Shown: piece after piece, positions 12,091-24,095 of the stretch | Layout of the letters: each line of letters starts with the position of its first letter | Position numbering within the stretch: the first letter of the stretch is position 1 | Source: Bactrocera neohumeralis | Lineage: Eukaryota > Arthropoda > Insecta > Diptera > Tephritidae | Assembly: GCF_024586455.1 (NCBI RefSeq) | Contig: NC_065920.1 | Span: 54,629,960-54,693,959, forward strand | Length of the DNA stretch: 64,000 nucleotides | Direction: 5' to 3' | Position numbers and translations under genes: made by a program | Notes under the pieces: model-generated | The model's database searches: none | What the model saw: only the letters and a program-made list of their open reading frames with translations | Told to the model about the DNA's origin: nothing

Positions 12091-12116
12091 TTTGAAATTT
12101 TTGTATAAAAATGGGA

Positions 12117-12215
12117 AGAATTCCACGCAAGCCACCAATAAAATTTGTGAAGATTACGGAGACATTACTGTATCAGTTCGTGTAGCACAACAATGGTTCG
12201 CACACTTCCTTAATT
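12117..12215 (+). pseudogene. Short mariner helix-turn-helix fragment
   Basis: The frame reads like KPPIKFVKITETLLYQF and, in the neighbouring frame, ATNKICEDYGDITVSVRVAQQWFAHF. The latter resembles the first helix-turn-helix of mariner transposases (A-KICAVYG..T-S..TAQRWFARF). No inverted repeats were found. The assignment rests on about 25 residues. Confidence 0.45.
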
Positions 12216-12234
12216 TCAGCTATATATAGGTACC

Positions 12235-12870
12235 GGGGTCTAAATATTCGGTACCTAGTGGCTTGAACAGTTTTTATTTAATTTGAATAATTTTTGGTCA
12301 TAAAGGGGTACACACTAAAGACATTATACGTGCAAAGTTTTATCCTGTTATTTTAATTGGTTCTTGATTTGTGTTCTGGAAACTGAACGAATCAAGTGGA
12401 ATTTAAAATTGTGCTATTTGGAAAGTAGGCGCGGTTATTGTCCGATTTCTTTCAATTCTACAATGTTACATAAGAATATGAAAAGATTGCCACGATTAGC
12501 GCTTTTAGTAGTTTTTAACAGTTTCGTTATATGAAGAGTGAGCGGGGATATCCTGCGATATCATCCATTTTCACACTGTCGGTAGAAGTTCTGCGTGGCG
12601 GTACGCATATCTGCGAATTCGAACTTTTGAACTACGGGACTTACGTACCAAGTTTCATCGAAATATCTTAATTTTTACTCAAGTTACAGCTTGCATGAAT
12701 TGACGGACGGACGGACAGACAGACAGTCGTCAGCATTTCATCTTGTCTCGTCATTCAGATCATTTGTATATATATAATCCCTTATTCTTCTCGCTTAGTT
12801 TTAGGTGATCCGTACAATCGTTATGTGGACAAAACTATTATACTCTGTAGAAACATGTTTCATTAGAATA
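12235..12870 (+). repeat. Diverged member of the GGAC/TCCG repeat group
   Basis: The 3' half is recognisable from CCAAGTTTCATCGAAATATC, TACTCAAGTTACAGCTTGCA, GACGGACGGACGGACAGACA and TCGTTATGTGGACAAAACTA, ending near ACTCTGTAGAAACATGTT. The 5' half is heavily diverged. It is a plus-strand relative of copies at 8306, 14484 and 20891, and closer in its 3' end to 46163-46785 and 47860-48165. Confidence 0.6.
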
Positions 12871-13661
12871 CAAACTTTATTGACTTTCAACTCGACTATG
12901 TTTTTGCTTTCACATATAATGTTTTTGACAAGAGAGCAAAAGCGAACAAAGAAACCACTAATCGAAGATAGCTAACACCTAGAAAAACTATTTTAGGCAA
13001 ATCGCAATCTTGAATTATTTAAAACTAATTCCCTGTTAGTGATATATTGGGAACATCATTTTTCTATAAATATTTTTAGCCATTATCAATTATTTATAAT
13101 GCTCGAATGTGTCAGCGATGATGGATAAAAAACGATATACGAAACAGAAAAATATAAATTGTGTAACTCTAGATGCATATACATAGGTTCATTTAGCTAA
13201 TTATTGAAACTTCGCATAAACAATGAACTGGTATGAAAAATCATTGATTAAATAACAGAAATCCCCATGTTGACACCAAAAGTTCGACAGCGAGAGTAAT
13301 TTGTCATACCCTTTTATTTCTCATAATATTTGCTTCAGGAATTATAAACATGGCGCTCATACAACATGAACACACACACAAGGGGACTGAAGAAATTATA
13401 AACAAGCTTATAAATAAATTACTGCTGTATATATGTAATAATTACGTAAACGACGTTTATTTTTTAATTCTTGTGCACAAATCTATATATGAAGTTGAGC
13501 TTTTTACCATTTTTTGTCTGTATACATTTATATTTATGTTTTCTTCTTTGCTTATTTCGCATTTATGTATTTCTCTGCCTTGTCTACGTGAACTTCTAAA
13601 TTCTTTTTTATACTTTTGTACGTGTTTGTGCTGTTCTGCTATCAGAAGGCGCATGCGGTAC
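12871..13661. other. Unassigned sequence before the gap
   Basis: No gene or repeat recognised. A CACACACA run lies near 13371. Confidence 0.45.
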
Positions 13662-13761
13662 NNNNNNNNNNNNNNNNNNNNNNNNNNNNNNNNNNNNNNN
13701 NNNNNNNNNNNNNNNNNNNNNNNNNNNNNNNNNNNNNNNNNNNNNNNNNNNNNNNNNNNNN
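13662..13761. other. Assembly gap of exactly 100 N
   Basis: One hundred consecutive N. Such round-length runs usually mark a scaffold gap of unknown true size. Open frames crossing it are meaningless, and the distance between flanking features is uncertain. Confidence 0.97.
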
Positions 13762-14483
13762 TAATAATGGTAACATTTACTAAATTGGTGGACATTCAAA
13801 GTCACCAAATAAAGATGTGAAAGTGTAAACGCTTTATTTCTCTAGTTTACGTCGGCTTTTAATGTGTATTTAATATTTTCCACGATGTTTGGAATACCCA
13901 AACGGTAAAACATATATGTATAATTGATAAGCGTAACGAGCTGATGCTATTTAAGTAGTGCTTGTATTGATAATCTTCTAATTGAAATTCCTTAACTAAC
14001 CAACGAGATCCAATTTGCTTTCTGATAGGCAACAACATTCGAAAAATATTCATTGCTTCTACTGGTTTCGAAGTAAATGCAATTAGTTTCCACGATAACG
14101 TGTGTATTCTCTTTAATCATAGTTTATGTTTATTTTCTCTGACACCACGTTGGATATTTACAAAACTGATTATATATTCAACTCCAATAATCATAAACGG
14201 CTCTGATGTGTGTGCAAATCACTGTTTCTTTGCCTATCACTTCCACTTACAATAATTAAGTAACATTGATACTCAATCAAATTGATAATACTCGATTGTC
14301 AAGTTTTGAGTTCGTTCCAATCCCTAGAAATGGATTTGAGCTTTAAATTACAGAAGTTTGTTGAGACAGTATATTCTGTATAGATTCAAAAGTTACTCAT
14401 ACGCCACGTATGAGCACTTCGGTTGTGTAGTATGTACTTGTTTTCTTGAAAACGCCTCTTGAAGCTTGGACTTTAACCATTAA
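13762..14483. other. Unassigned sequence after the gap
   Basis: AT-rich with no convincing frame. A small palindromic phrase ACTCATACGCCACGTATGAG lies near 14395-14415. Confidence 0.45.
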
Positions 14484-15528
14484 TTTTTATACTCTCGCAA
14501 CAAAGTAGCTAAGGAGAGTATTATAGTTTTGTTCACATAACGGTTGTTTGTAAGTCCTAAAACTAAAAGAGTCAGATATAGGGTTATGTATACCAAAGTG
14601 ACGAGTAGAGTTGAAATCCGGATGTCTGTCTGTCCGTCCGTCTGTGCAAGCTGTAACTTGAGTAAAAATTGAGATATCATGATGAAACTTGGTACACGTA
14701 TTTCTTGGCTCCATAAGAAGGTTAAGTTCGAAGATGGGCAAAATCGGCCCACTGCCACGCCCACAAAATGGCGAAAACCGAAAACCTATAAAGTGTCATA
14801 ACTAAGCCATAAATAAAGATATTAAAGTTAAATTTGGCACAAAGGATCGCACTAGGGAGGGGCATATCTGGACGTAATTTTTTTGGAAAAGTGGGCGTGG
14901 CCCCGCCCCTACTAAGTTTTTTGTACATATCTCGGAAACTACTACAGCTTTGTCAACTAAACTCCACAGAGTCGTTTCCCTCAGGCATTTCTATATACAG
15001 TTGAAAAATGGAAGAAATCGAATAATAACCACGCCCACCTCCCATACAAAGGTTATGTTGAAAATCACTAAAAGTGCGTTAACCGACTAACAAAAAACGT
15101 CAGAAACACTAAATTTCACGGAAGAAATGGCAGAAAGAAGCTGCACCCATGCTTTTTCTAGAAATTAAAAATGGGCGTGGCCTCGCCCACTTATGGACCA
15201 AAAACCATATCTCAGGAACTACTATACCGATTTCAATGAAATTCGGTATATAATATTTTCTTAACACTCTGATGACATGTACGAAATATGGGTGAAATCG
15301 GTTCACAAACACGCCTTCTTCCAATATAACGCTATTTTGATTTCCATCTCATGCCTTCTCTGTATAATATATACATTAGGAACCAATAATGATAGCGGAA
15401 TAAAACCTTACACAAATATGGTATTTGAAAAATATGTAAATGACGGATAATGAAATCTTGATTAACACTTTATCATGCGAGAGTATAAAATGTTCGGTGA
15501 CACCCGAACTTAGCCCTTCCTTACTTGT
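14484..15528 (-). repeat. Dispersed GGAC/TCCG-type repeat, copy 2
   Basis: Near-identical along its whole length to 8306-9386. It has the same ends (TATACTCTCGCAAC at the left; CCCGAACTTAGCCCTTCC then TTACTTGT at the right) but a short TCCG run. Two nearly complete copies with the same termini define the unit at about 1.05 kb. No coding capacity. Confidence 0.78.
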
Positions 15529-15656
15529 CTTATTATCAGTTTACACCATGCCTAAATCACTTTCCCTTTTCCATGGAGAAATTTCGGAATTAAGGAAGTT
15601 AATCTACAAAAGTTATATTCTAATACAAGGTGCATCAACTGACACAAGCATTCCTA

Positions 15657-16415
15657 CAAGGTGCGTTCCAAAGTAAACAGGACTTTAAAAGAGAAAATAA
15701 CGGAACAAATGGGTTTTCGGCAAAAACAATTTATTTTATTCAAAATTGTCTCCACCTGCTTCAATACAGCTTCTTGCACGATCCAAAAGTATGTCGAACA
15801 AGTATTTTAGCCGGTTCGCCGGTATGGCCGCCAGACTACCGGTGCAAGCCTTTGAATGGCCTCTACGTCTACATAAGGCTTTTCTTTCATGGGCATATGC
15901 GCAATATCAGGTGAATACCGGAGTGGTTTTTGGTCAAAAAATCGTCCTTCGAATGTTGGATTCTGAGAAATTTTTGGTCGTCAGTCAATTTGTGCGGAAC
16001 AAACCGTGCACACACCTTTCGTAAGCCCAAATGTTCGGTCAATATGCGATAAATTGTTGTTTTGGAGATGTTTAGTTCCATTTGCATGAATTTCAATGAT
16101 GATTTCGGCTGATTTTTGATGAATTCACGCACAGTTTCGATGGAATTTCCGGTGATCACGGATTTTGATTGGCTCACATGTTGATCGTCATCGTCATTTA
16201 TGTCCTCACGACCACTTCGAAAACGTTTAAACCACACGTACACTCTGCTACGGGATGGGCAATCATCGCCATAAGCTTGTTTCATCAATTCAAACGTTTC
16301 TGTAAAAGTTTTACTAATTTTAAAACAAAATTTTATGTTGGCTCTTTGTTCGAAGCTCATTTTCACACCGATAACACAAATATACTGACACTTTAAATGC
16401 AACAGATTCACCTTG
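15657..16415 (-). mobile_element. Internally deleted mariner element, copy 1
   Basis: The left terminal repeat begins CAAGGTGCGTTCCAAAG after TA 15655-15656. The right end keeps only the outer ..CACCTTG before TA 16416-16417, so the TA duplication is intact. At 759 bp it is well short of the usual 1.3 kb mariner length. The transposase N-terminal half is present on the minus strand and most of the catalytic half is deleted. The same outer TIR sequence is found at 35666 and 41462. Confidence 0.8.
15887..16360 (-). pseudogene. Mariner transposase, DNA-binding half only
   Basis: Start ATG at 16360 (MSFEQRANIKFCFKISKTF). The first helix-turn-helix is followed by YGDDC.SRSRVYVWFKRF, then the second (EFIKNQPKSS..ISKTTIYRILTEHLGLRKVCARFVPHKL). 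About residue 150 the frame jumps from IQHSKD into scraps of the C-terminal region, so the first and second catalytic aspartates are lost. An extra GAT pair gives DDDD where relatives have fewer. It could bind terminal repeats but not cut. Confidence 0.8.
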
Positions 16416-17018
16416 TAAATTCTGAGTTGATCATACGACATAGTGTACAATATGAATACAGAACACTCGATATGCGTAAATATACGTGCTTATAACTTTT
16501 GAAGAAATTATTTTAGAAAAGCGCTAAACTTTGAAACTGTATTATTAGAGGTCAGAAATATATAAAAACTATGAAAAAATAGAGATGACTTTGGCATTAT
16601 TTAAATAGGAAATAAATAGCTTGTTAATAAGCGAAATATGTATAAATATTAGATAAGAGTAAGGTGGACATACAACTGTTTACTGAAGAAGGATTATCCA
16701 TCACCCAATAATTTGTAGGAATATGTTAATTTTAAGCCACATCCAATTGTTTGTTGATAATAACCTCGTGATAGCCACATATTAAGTTCTCTTGCGCCGT
16801 TGACAATATTTGTAGTATAATATTAGAGTTTCGACTAAGCAATCCTAATTAGAAAAGTCCGTCGAGTTAATATTTTTACGATATTCTTCACAAAACTTCC
16901 ATTTGGTTTAGGAAGCGCTCTAATAGTAGTATTGTCTTATCTAACCACCATGAAAAAATCTTCTTTAAGCCGAAATGTGCTTTCGGTACATAAACGGAAA
17001 AGCATTATTAAATATAGT
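16416..17018. other. Unassigned AT-rich stretch
   Basis: No repeat or gene recognised between the mariner and the RTE-like copy. Confidence 0.45.
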
Positions 17019-19093
17019 AGGCTTGCGCTCCTGCTCTCTGAGAGCACTCGTCAACAACTCGGTATAAGGGAACTGTGGGACGTCATTTCAAACTCCTTAC
17101 GTACAGCTGCAACCGAAACCATTGGTTTTCGGAAAGTGCAAAAGAACAGCTGGTACGACGAGGAGTGCCGTGTTGCAGCGGAGAGAAAACAGGCTGCCTA
17201 CCTCGCAACGTTACGATCGACCACTATACGTGCGGGACGGGATAGATACCGAGAGTTGAAGAGGGAAGCGAGACGCATTTGTCGACAGAAGAGGAAAGAG
17301 GCCGAAATGCGTGAGTACGAAGAGCTTGATAAGCTGGCCGACAGGGGTAATGCTCGAAAATTCTACGAAAAAATGCGGCGGCTTACAGAAGGTTTCAAGA
17401 CCGAAGCATACACTTGCAGAACCCCCAAAGGTGATCTAGTCACCGATGCCCAGAGCATACTTAAATAAGGGAGGGAACACTTCTCCAGCCTGCTGAATTG
17501 CAGTGAACGCACCACGCCAGAAAAGGCGAACCCGATTCCCCAATCGATGACGATGGAGCAGACGTTCCATTATCCGACCATGAAGAAGTTCGAATAGCAA
17601 TTGCCCGCCTGAAGAACAACAAAGCGGCGGGGGCCGATGAATTGCCGGCCGAGCTATTCAAACACGGCGGCGAAGAACTGATAAGGAGCATGCATCTTCT
17701 TTGTAAAATATGGTCGGACGAAAGCATGCCCAACGATTGGAATTTAAGTGTGCTATGCCCAATCCATGAAAAAGAAGACCCCACAATCTGCGCCAACTAC
17801 CGTGGGATAAGCCTCCTCAACATCGCATATAAGGTTCTATCGAGCGTATTGTGTGAAAGATTAAAGTCCACCGTCAACAAACTGATTGGACCTTATCAGT
17901 GTGGCTTCAGACCTGGAAAATCAACAACCGACCAGATATTCACCATGCGCCAAATCTTGGAAAAGACCCGTGAAAGAAGAATCGACATACACCACCTCTT
18001 CGTCGATTTCAAAGCTGCTTTCGACAGCACGAAAAGGAGCTGCCTTTATGCCGCGATGTCTGAATTTGGTATCCCCGCAAAACTAATACGGCTGTGTAAG
18101 CTGACGTTGAGTAACACCACAAGCTCCGTCAGAATCGGGAAGGACCTTTCCAAGCCATTCGATACCAAACGAGTTTTCAGACAAGGCGACTCCCTATCGT
18201 GCGACTTCTTCAACCTGCTTCTGGAGAAAATAGTTCGAGCCGCAGAACTAAATAGAGAAGGTACCATCTTCTATAAGAGTGTACAGCTGCTGGCGTATGG
18301 CGATGATATTGATATCATCGGCCTCAACACCCACGCCGTTAGTTCTGCTTTCTCCAGGCTGGACAAGGAAGCAAAAGAAATGGGTCTAGCAGTGAACGAG
18401 GGCAAGACGAAATATCTCCTGTCATCAAACAAACAGTCGTCGCGCTCGCGACTTGGCACTCACGTCACTGTTGACAGTCATAACTTTGAAGTTGTAGATA
18501 ATTTCGTCTATCTTGGAACCAGCGTAAACACCACCAAAAATGTCAGCCTAGAAATCCAACGCAGAATAACTCTTGCCAATAGGTGGTACTTCGGACTGAG
18601 CAGACAATTGAGAAGCAAAGTCCTCTCTCGACAAACAAAAACCAAACTCTATAAGTCACTCATAATTCCCGTCCTGCTATATGGTGCAGAGTATTGGACG
18701 ATGTCAACAACGGATGAGTCGACGTTGCGAGTTTTCGAGAGAAAAGTTCTGCGAAAGATTTATGGTCCTTTGCGCGTTAGCCACGGCGAATACCGCATTC
18801 GATGGAACGTTGAGCTGTACGAGATATACGACGACATCGACATATTTCAGCGAATTAAAAGACAGCGGCTACGCTGGCTAGGTCATGTTGTCCGGATGGA
18901 CGAAAACACTCCAGCTCTGAAAGTATTCGACGCAGTACCCGCCGGAGGAAGCAGAGGAAGAGGAAGACCTCCACTCCGTTGGAAGGACCAAGTGGAGAAG
19001 GACCTGGCTTCGCTTGGAATATCCAATTGGCGCCACGTAGCGAAAAGAAGAAACGACTGGCGCGCTGTTTTTAACTCGGCTATAATCGCGTAA
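17019..19093 (+). pseudogene. RTE-like reverse transcriptase with one stop and one frameshift
   Basis: The upstream frame ends at TAA 17466-17468, where the sister copy at 42000-45128 has TTA-TGG. A one-base loss near 17520-17530 then shifts the frame. From about 17530 to 19093 one frame stays open. It carries the fingers/palm region (NWNLSVLCPIHEK, ANYRGISLLNIAYK, GPYQCGFRPGKSTTDQIF), the first catalytic Asp in HLFVDFKAAFDS, RQGDSLSCDFFN, the active-site box YGDD at 18296-18307 (usually YADD), the thumb (NFVYLGTSVN) and the C-terminal RWLGHVVRMDENTPAL..GRGRPPLRWKDQ block. Such open frames are often mis-annotated as host genes. With two repaired lesions it would still lack the endonuclease. 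Confidence 0.85.
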
Positions 19094-19126
19094 GCGGTGT
19101 CTACTCCAACAAAGAAGAAGAAGAAG
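17019..19126 (+). mobile_element. RTE-like non-LTR retrotransposon, 5'-truncated copy
   Basis: Homology to the full-length copy at 42000-45128 begins near 17019 and ends in five AAG units (19112-19126), a short tandem-repeat tail typical of RTE-type elements. The endonuclease region is missing, as expected after incomplete reverse transcription. The RT and C-terminal region are nearly open. This is the best preserved RT of the family in the window. Confidence 0.85.
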
Positions 19127-19329
19127 CAACAAATAGACTTTTCGCTTCGCTTCAGGATCATAACGCTCGACCTTGCAACCATCCATTTGGCATGGTATAA
19201 GTCAGAGGTTTCACAGATTCTTCAGATAATTGGATACCTAACAAAGCCCATGCGAATTCTGACGTTCTTTAAACTTAAGCTATATTTTTGCGTCTGATTA
19301 ATTGTATATTAGTTTAGGTTAGGTTAATT

Positions 19330-19880
19330 GTGTATCATGTTGTTGCGACCCCAGATGCTTACAGCGTAGTCTTGCCAATGCGGCACAAGGGCAGAAGATA
19401 TGCTCCATTGTTTCCCTATTGTTGTTTTCTAAGCATTTTCTGCAGTCTTCTCTATCTGTAAACCCTGCGGTCGTGTGTCGCCACCAGATGGTGACCAGTT
19501 AATATTTTCATAAATTTCCTGTAGTGTTAGCCGTATACCATACTTGGCAATCTCGTCCACTACTTCATTGCTCTCGATACTTTTGTAGGATAACACCCAG
19601 TAGAAGTGAAGTTGCTTGCTTCTGGCTTCCCTAGACACTTCTGACCGAACTCTTTCCATTTGCCTTCGGTAGGTACTTGGTGCGATGCTTGGGAGAGGGT
19701 TGTGTCTTTTTTATCGAAGGGAGTGTCTATAGAGGAATTTTGTGCTTTCTCGTGAACACAAGCAGATCCGCTTGCTCCGTATTGAACGTGACTATAGATA
19801 CCTACCCGTTATTAAGATGGCAATATCGTCCGCATATGCCACTATCTTAGAGACTTCCCCGCGAAAATTCCTTAGTAATC
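19330..19880 (-). pseudogene. LINE fragment with RT YADD box fused to RNase H tail
   Basis: On the minus strand, KIVAYADDIAILI (about 19815-19855) is an RT active-site block. FNTEQADLLVFTRKHKIPL follows, then after a deletion RNase H/tail pieces ending in the equivalent of CPALARLRCKHLG near 19345-19380. Multiple stops occur. It is the same family as 2260-2815 and 62400-62885. The 3' flank holds AGGTTAGGTTA near 19316, probably part of the element's tail. Confidence 0.7.
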
Positions 19881-20462
19881 CACTAATTGTATTTTAAATA
19901 CTGTTGCTACTTCACATTTGTGTTTAAAGGTGAAATCATAATGTCACAAAGCTTTGCGCCTTTCATGAAAAACTTTCCAGCTACCTAGATGTAATCATTT
20001 AAGTAAACACCTGCAACACCAAACGAACAACCAAACATCAAAACTAACGAAATTAGAGGGAGAAAAGAACGACAATGGCAAAACCTTTTTGGCCAACCAA
20101 TTTAAGTTTAAAAGCTTATTTACCCTACACATATACATATATATGTGTATGTCAATGGACTTTTCAGTCTGTATAGAGAGCATTCAAAACTTTGATCCTC
20201 GTTTAAACTTGCGCTTTTGTTTTATCCATTTAACATTTTTTAATTTAGTCTTTTGTTTTATGTACTGAACCTTGTCCAACACTTTTCGGCACTCAACATT
20301 GGAAACAGGTTTGAAGATTTCTTTTCTTATCCCTGCCCGCTACATGGAGTCTATTTGTGTTTATGCGCATGTGTTTGGGTGTGTTAAGAAATTGGAGAGG
20401 TAAAAAAATTTCTTAATGAAAATTTATGTAAAACTTTTCATTTCATTAAACCCAACATAAAT
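19881..20462. other. Unassigned sequence
   Basis: No gene or repeat recognised; a TATACATATATATGTGTATG palindromic AT run lies near 20130-20150. Confidence 0.45.
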
Positions 20463-20570
20463 AACATGTAGGAAAGGCTTAAGTGCGGGTGAAACCGAAC
20501 ATTTTATACTCTTACAACTTACAAGAAACAAAGTCAGGGAAATACTTTAAGTTCCAAAGCGTTTACTAAC
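20463..20570 (+). repeat. 5'-end fragment of the GGAC/TCCG repeat group
   Basis: TGTAGGAAAGGCTTAAGTGC, then GGGTGAAACCGAACATTTTA and TACTCTTACAACTTAC, match the AACAAGTAAGG end of the dispersed repeat. They continue like the variants at 38279 and 49310 (AAGAA-CAAAG-CAGG-AAAT). Confidence 0.55.
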
Positions 20571-20623
20571 GGATCGGAGTCTTAATAAATTTAATAAATA
20601 AAATACATAGGAACGGTTCTATA

Positions 20624-20779
20624 TGTGACCTGGTCTACGGAAAAGGGGCTTAGGTGTCAAAAAAATCAATTTTCACTTTTTAGTTGATTCGGATGGAAGA
20701 CGAGTTGTTTATTTTTAACAGCTGTTTCCCAGAAAACTAGTTTTCGCACGTTAGCTCCCTTTTCGTAGACCAGGTCACA
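20624..20779 (+). mobile_element. 156-bp MITE with TA target duplication, copy 1
   Basis: The terminal inverted repeat TGTGACCTGGTCTACG is perfect over 16 bp at both ends and continues imperfectly as RAAAGGGRGCT. TA flanks both sides (20622-20623 and 20780-20781), pointing to the Tc1/mariner-type or another TA-targeting superfamily. It has no coding capacity. A second copy in opposite orientation lies at 49723-49870. Confidence 0.82.
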
Positions 20780-20890
20780 TACATATTATAAAATTGTTTG
20801 CGTTTTTCTTTACTCCAACTAACTAAATCAATTCTTTCGATCGTACGAACTTTGTTAGATTAGTCGGCCCGCAGTACTGAATTTTGAATC

Positions 20891-22789
20891 AACAAGTAAG
20901 GAAGGGCTAAGTTCGGGTGTCACCGAACATTTTATACTCTCGCACGATAAAGTGATAATCGAGATTTCATTATCCGTCATTTACATATTTTTCAAATACC
21001 GTATTTGTGTAAAGTTTTATTCCGCTATCATCATTCGTTCCTAATGTATATACTCGTATTATACAGAGAAGGCATCAGATGGAATTCAAAATAGCGTTAT
21101 ATTGAAAAAAGGCGTGGTTCTTAACCGATTTCACCCATATTTTGTACATGTCATCAGGGTGTTAAGAAAATGTTACATACCGAATTTCATTGAAATCGGT
21201 CTAGTAGTTCCCGAGATATGGTTTTTGGTCCATAAGTGGGCGAGGCCACGCCCATTTTCAATTTTTAAAAAAAGCCTGGGTGCAGCTTCCTTCTGCAATT
21301 TTTTTCGTAAAATTTAGTGTTTCTGACGTTTTTTGTTAGTCGGTTAACGCACTTTTAGTGATTTTCAACATAACCTTTGTATGGGAGGTGGGCGTGGTTA
21401 TTATCCGATTTCTTCCATTTTTGAACTGTATATGGAAACGCCTGAAGGAAATGACTCCATAGAGTTTGGTTGACATAGCTATAGTAGTTTCCGAGATATG
21501 TACAAAAAACTTAGTAGGGGGCGGGGCCACGCCCACTTTTCCAAAAACATTACGTCCAAATATGCCCCTCCTTAATACGATCCTTTGTGTCAAGTTTCAC
21601 TTTAATATCTTTCTTTATGGCTTAGTTATGACACTTTATAGGTTTTCGGTTTCCGCCATTTTGTGGGCGTGGCAGTGGGCCGATTTTGCCCATCTTCGAA
21701 CTTAACCTTCTTATGGAACCAAGGAATACGTGTATCAAGTTTCATCATTATATCTCAATTTTTACTCAAGTTACAGCTTGCACGGACGGACGGACAGACG
21801 GACGGACAGACAGACAGACATCCGACAGACATCCGGATGAGTAGAGTTGAGATCCGGATGTCTGTCCGTCCGTCTGTCCGTCCGTCCGTCCGCCCGTGCA
21901 AGCTGTAACTTGAGTAAAATTGAGATATCATGATGAAACTTGGTACACGTATTCTTGGCTCCATAAGAAGGTTAAGTTCGAAGATGGGCAAAATCGGCCC
22001 ACTGCCACGCCCACAAAATGGCGAAAACCGAAAACCTATAAAGTGTCATAACTAAGCCATAAATAAAGACATTAAAGTGAAATTTGGCACAAAGGATCGC
22101 ATTAGGAAGGGGCATATTTGGACGCAATTTTTTTGGAAAAGTGGGCGTGGCCCCGCCCCCTCATAAGTTTTTTGTACATATCTCGGAAACTACTATAGCT
22201 ATGTCAACCAAACTCTACAGAGTCGTTTTCTTCAGGCATTTCCATATACAGTTCAAAAATAGAAGAAATCGGATAATAACCACGCCCACCTCCCATACAA
22301 AGGTTATGTTGAAAATCACTAAAAGTGCGTTAACCGACTAACAAAAAACGTCAGAAACACTAAATTTCACGGAAGAAATGGCAGAAAGAAGCTGCACCCA
22401 TGCTTTTTCTAGAAATTGAAAACGGGCGTGGTCTCGCCCACTTATGGACCCAAAAACCATATCTCAGGAACTATGTACTATACCGATTTCAATGAAATTC
22501 GGTATATAATATTTTCTTAACACCCTCATGACATGTACGAAATATGGGTGAAATCGGTTCACAACCACGCCTTCTTCCAATATAACGCTATTTTTAATTC
22601 CATCTGATGCCTTCTCTGTATAATATATGTATACATTAGGAACCAATGATGATAGCGGAATAAAACTTTAAAAAAATACGGTATTTGAAAAATATGTAAA
22701 TGACGTATAATGAAATCTCGATTATCACTTTATCGTGCGAGAGTATAAAATGTTCGGTGACACCCGAACTTAGCCCTTCCTTACTTGTT
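20891..22789. repeat. 1.9-kb palindrome of two dispersed repeats, tail to tail
   Basis: The left arm is about 20891-21838 (plus, starting AACAAGTAAGGAAGGGC) and the right arm about 21852-22789 (minus, ending GCCCTTCCTTACTTGTT). A spacer of about 13 bp separates them. The arms differ by scattered substitutions and small indels. Both arms stop in the GGAC/CCGGATGT region and lack most of the last ~150 bp seen in the copies at 8306 and 14484. Two inverted insertions followed by loss of the centre, or an inverted duplication, would give this. The right arm keeps slightly more of the tail (CTCAACTCTACTC). It can form a long hairpin, and such loci are fragile in assembly. Confidence 0.82.
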
Positions 22790-23194
22790 TTAGTTTTGTT
22801 TTTAATTGAAACATGAAGTTAAATAGGTGAATCACTTTAAAAACAATAAAATCGGCCGTTTTGTATAAGCACAGAAAAGACAATTTATGTTTTACTCATT
22901 AAGCGTAATAAATTTACAACTATAATTATAATTAGATAGTATAATTTAGTTTACTTATGCTTACTAAAAACATAAAAACAAACAGAATTGAAGAAAATCC
23001 CGAACGAACGAAAATGTCCGAAAAAAGTAAAGTGAAGTAAAGTTTGCGTGACCACGAGCGTAGAAAATTTAAATAATTAACAATTTGGCAGAACCTTTTA
23101 ACTAACGAATACGATTCCTAAAAATTGGCATTAACCTCTATACAGTCCATGAGTTCAATTTTTATTCGCCTTGTATGCTTCTAACTTAGCTAAG
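22790..23194. other. Unassigned AT-rich stretch
   Basis: No gene or repeat recognised. Confidence 0.45.
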
Positions 23195-23600
23195 AAATTT
23201 TTCTAAGATGAGTTTTCTTCTACTAATTCATTTGTATCTGGCTCATACCTGCCATTGTTACTGTTCACTAAACTATTTAACCATAAACTATTTAGTCTAT
23301 CAACGCCTCCCACTTTTTGAAATAAATGTCATAAGTGTTTTGCGCGAAACTCAACAATCTTCGAAGAACATGCTTTACATGCTCATACAGATACATTCTC
23401 AACTTGACATATGTTGAAACATTAAGCACAAATAATCGAATAAATCATCCGTTGGAGTCAAACTAAATGTTTGTTAAAACAACGATGACAGGCAGTAGGT
23501 TAACTATCTAAATACCAATCACGCGACGAAAGTACTGGAGAAATGCTATGATTTATTAATGGATATAATTTAAAGGTGGGCATGGCGTTGTTCACAGCAA
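23195..23600 (+). repeat. Diverged block, repeated at 26380-26620
   Basis: Matches include TTGACATATG, ATAAATCATSCGTT, GTCAAACT-AA-GATGTT, GCAGTAG, ATCACGCGACGAAAGTACTG against ATTGCGCGAAGCAAGTGCTG, and ATGATTTATTA. The order is conserved. It is non-coding. Confidence 0.6.
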
Positions 23601-23603
23601 CGC

Positions 23604-23670
23604 GTACCCTTGAGAAATTCCAAGAAGATCCAATATTTTCGAGCCAAGATTTGTTCACCATTTGAGACTT
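23604..23670 (+). pseudogene. Tiny Tc1/mariner-superfamily DDE fragment
   Basis: The frame reads EKFQEDPIFSSQDLFT, closely matching the start of the fragment at 25785 (KFQEDLTFSSQILFSEEAHF). It is the start of the DDE domain; the rest is lost. Confidence 0.5.
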
Positions 23671-24095
23671 AGCCGCCAACATTTCAAAAAAATAATGTCC
23701 AACAAATAAATGCCAAAAAAGATTCTTTCGAACGATAGTAATTAATTAGAAATTAGATACGTGACAATTTTGTACTTTTATAACGGGAAATATTAGAATT
23801 TTATTGAGGGCAATTTAATGTGTATTGAAAATGGTTGTTCGTTTTTCGAAAAAGAATATGAATGATTGAAAATTGGGAAGCAACTGCTAAATTTAAAAGA
23901 AATTCAAGGAAAGTGCCCTAAGGATAGCATAACGGTGTATTATTTAAATATAAGGACATTTGGAGAATTCATTCATGCCATCAGTTTAGTTTTTCATTTC
24001 CACTTCCTCAGTGAAATTAACCTTTCGCTATGGCGTCAATAAAAATGTAACCAATGTGTTCAAAACACATAAAATATTATTTATATGTGAAAGTA
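23671..24095. other. Unassigned AT-rich stretch
   Basis: No gene or repeat recognised. Confidence 0.45.

Noticed and set aside
13350..13820. Open frames spanning 13662-13761
   Set aside because: They run through 100 N and are artefacts of the gap.
18046..19186. Frames antisense to the RTE-like RT (also 43290-44422 plus, 44423-45018 plus, 56526-56891 plus)
   Set aside because: They lie opposite well-supported RT or endonuclease coding and show no conserved motif of their own.
19311..19330. AGGTTAGGTTA as an insect telomere repeat
   Set aside because: Only about two units, next to a LINE tail, and flies lack TTAGG telomeres.
20891..22789. The inverted pair as long terminal repeats of a retrovirus-like element
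   Set aside because: The arms are inverted, not direct, there is no internal coding region, and the same unit occurs singly at 8306 and 14484.
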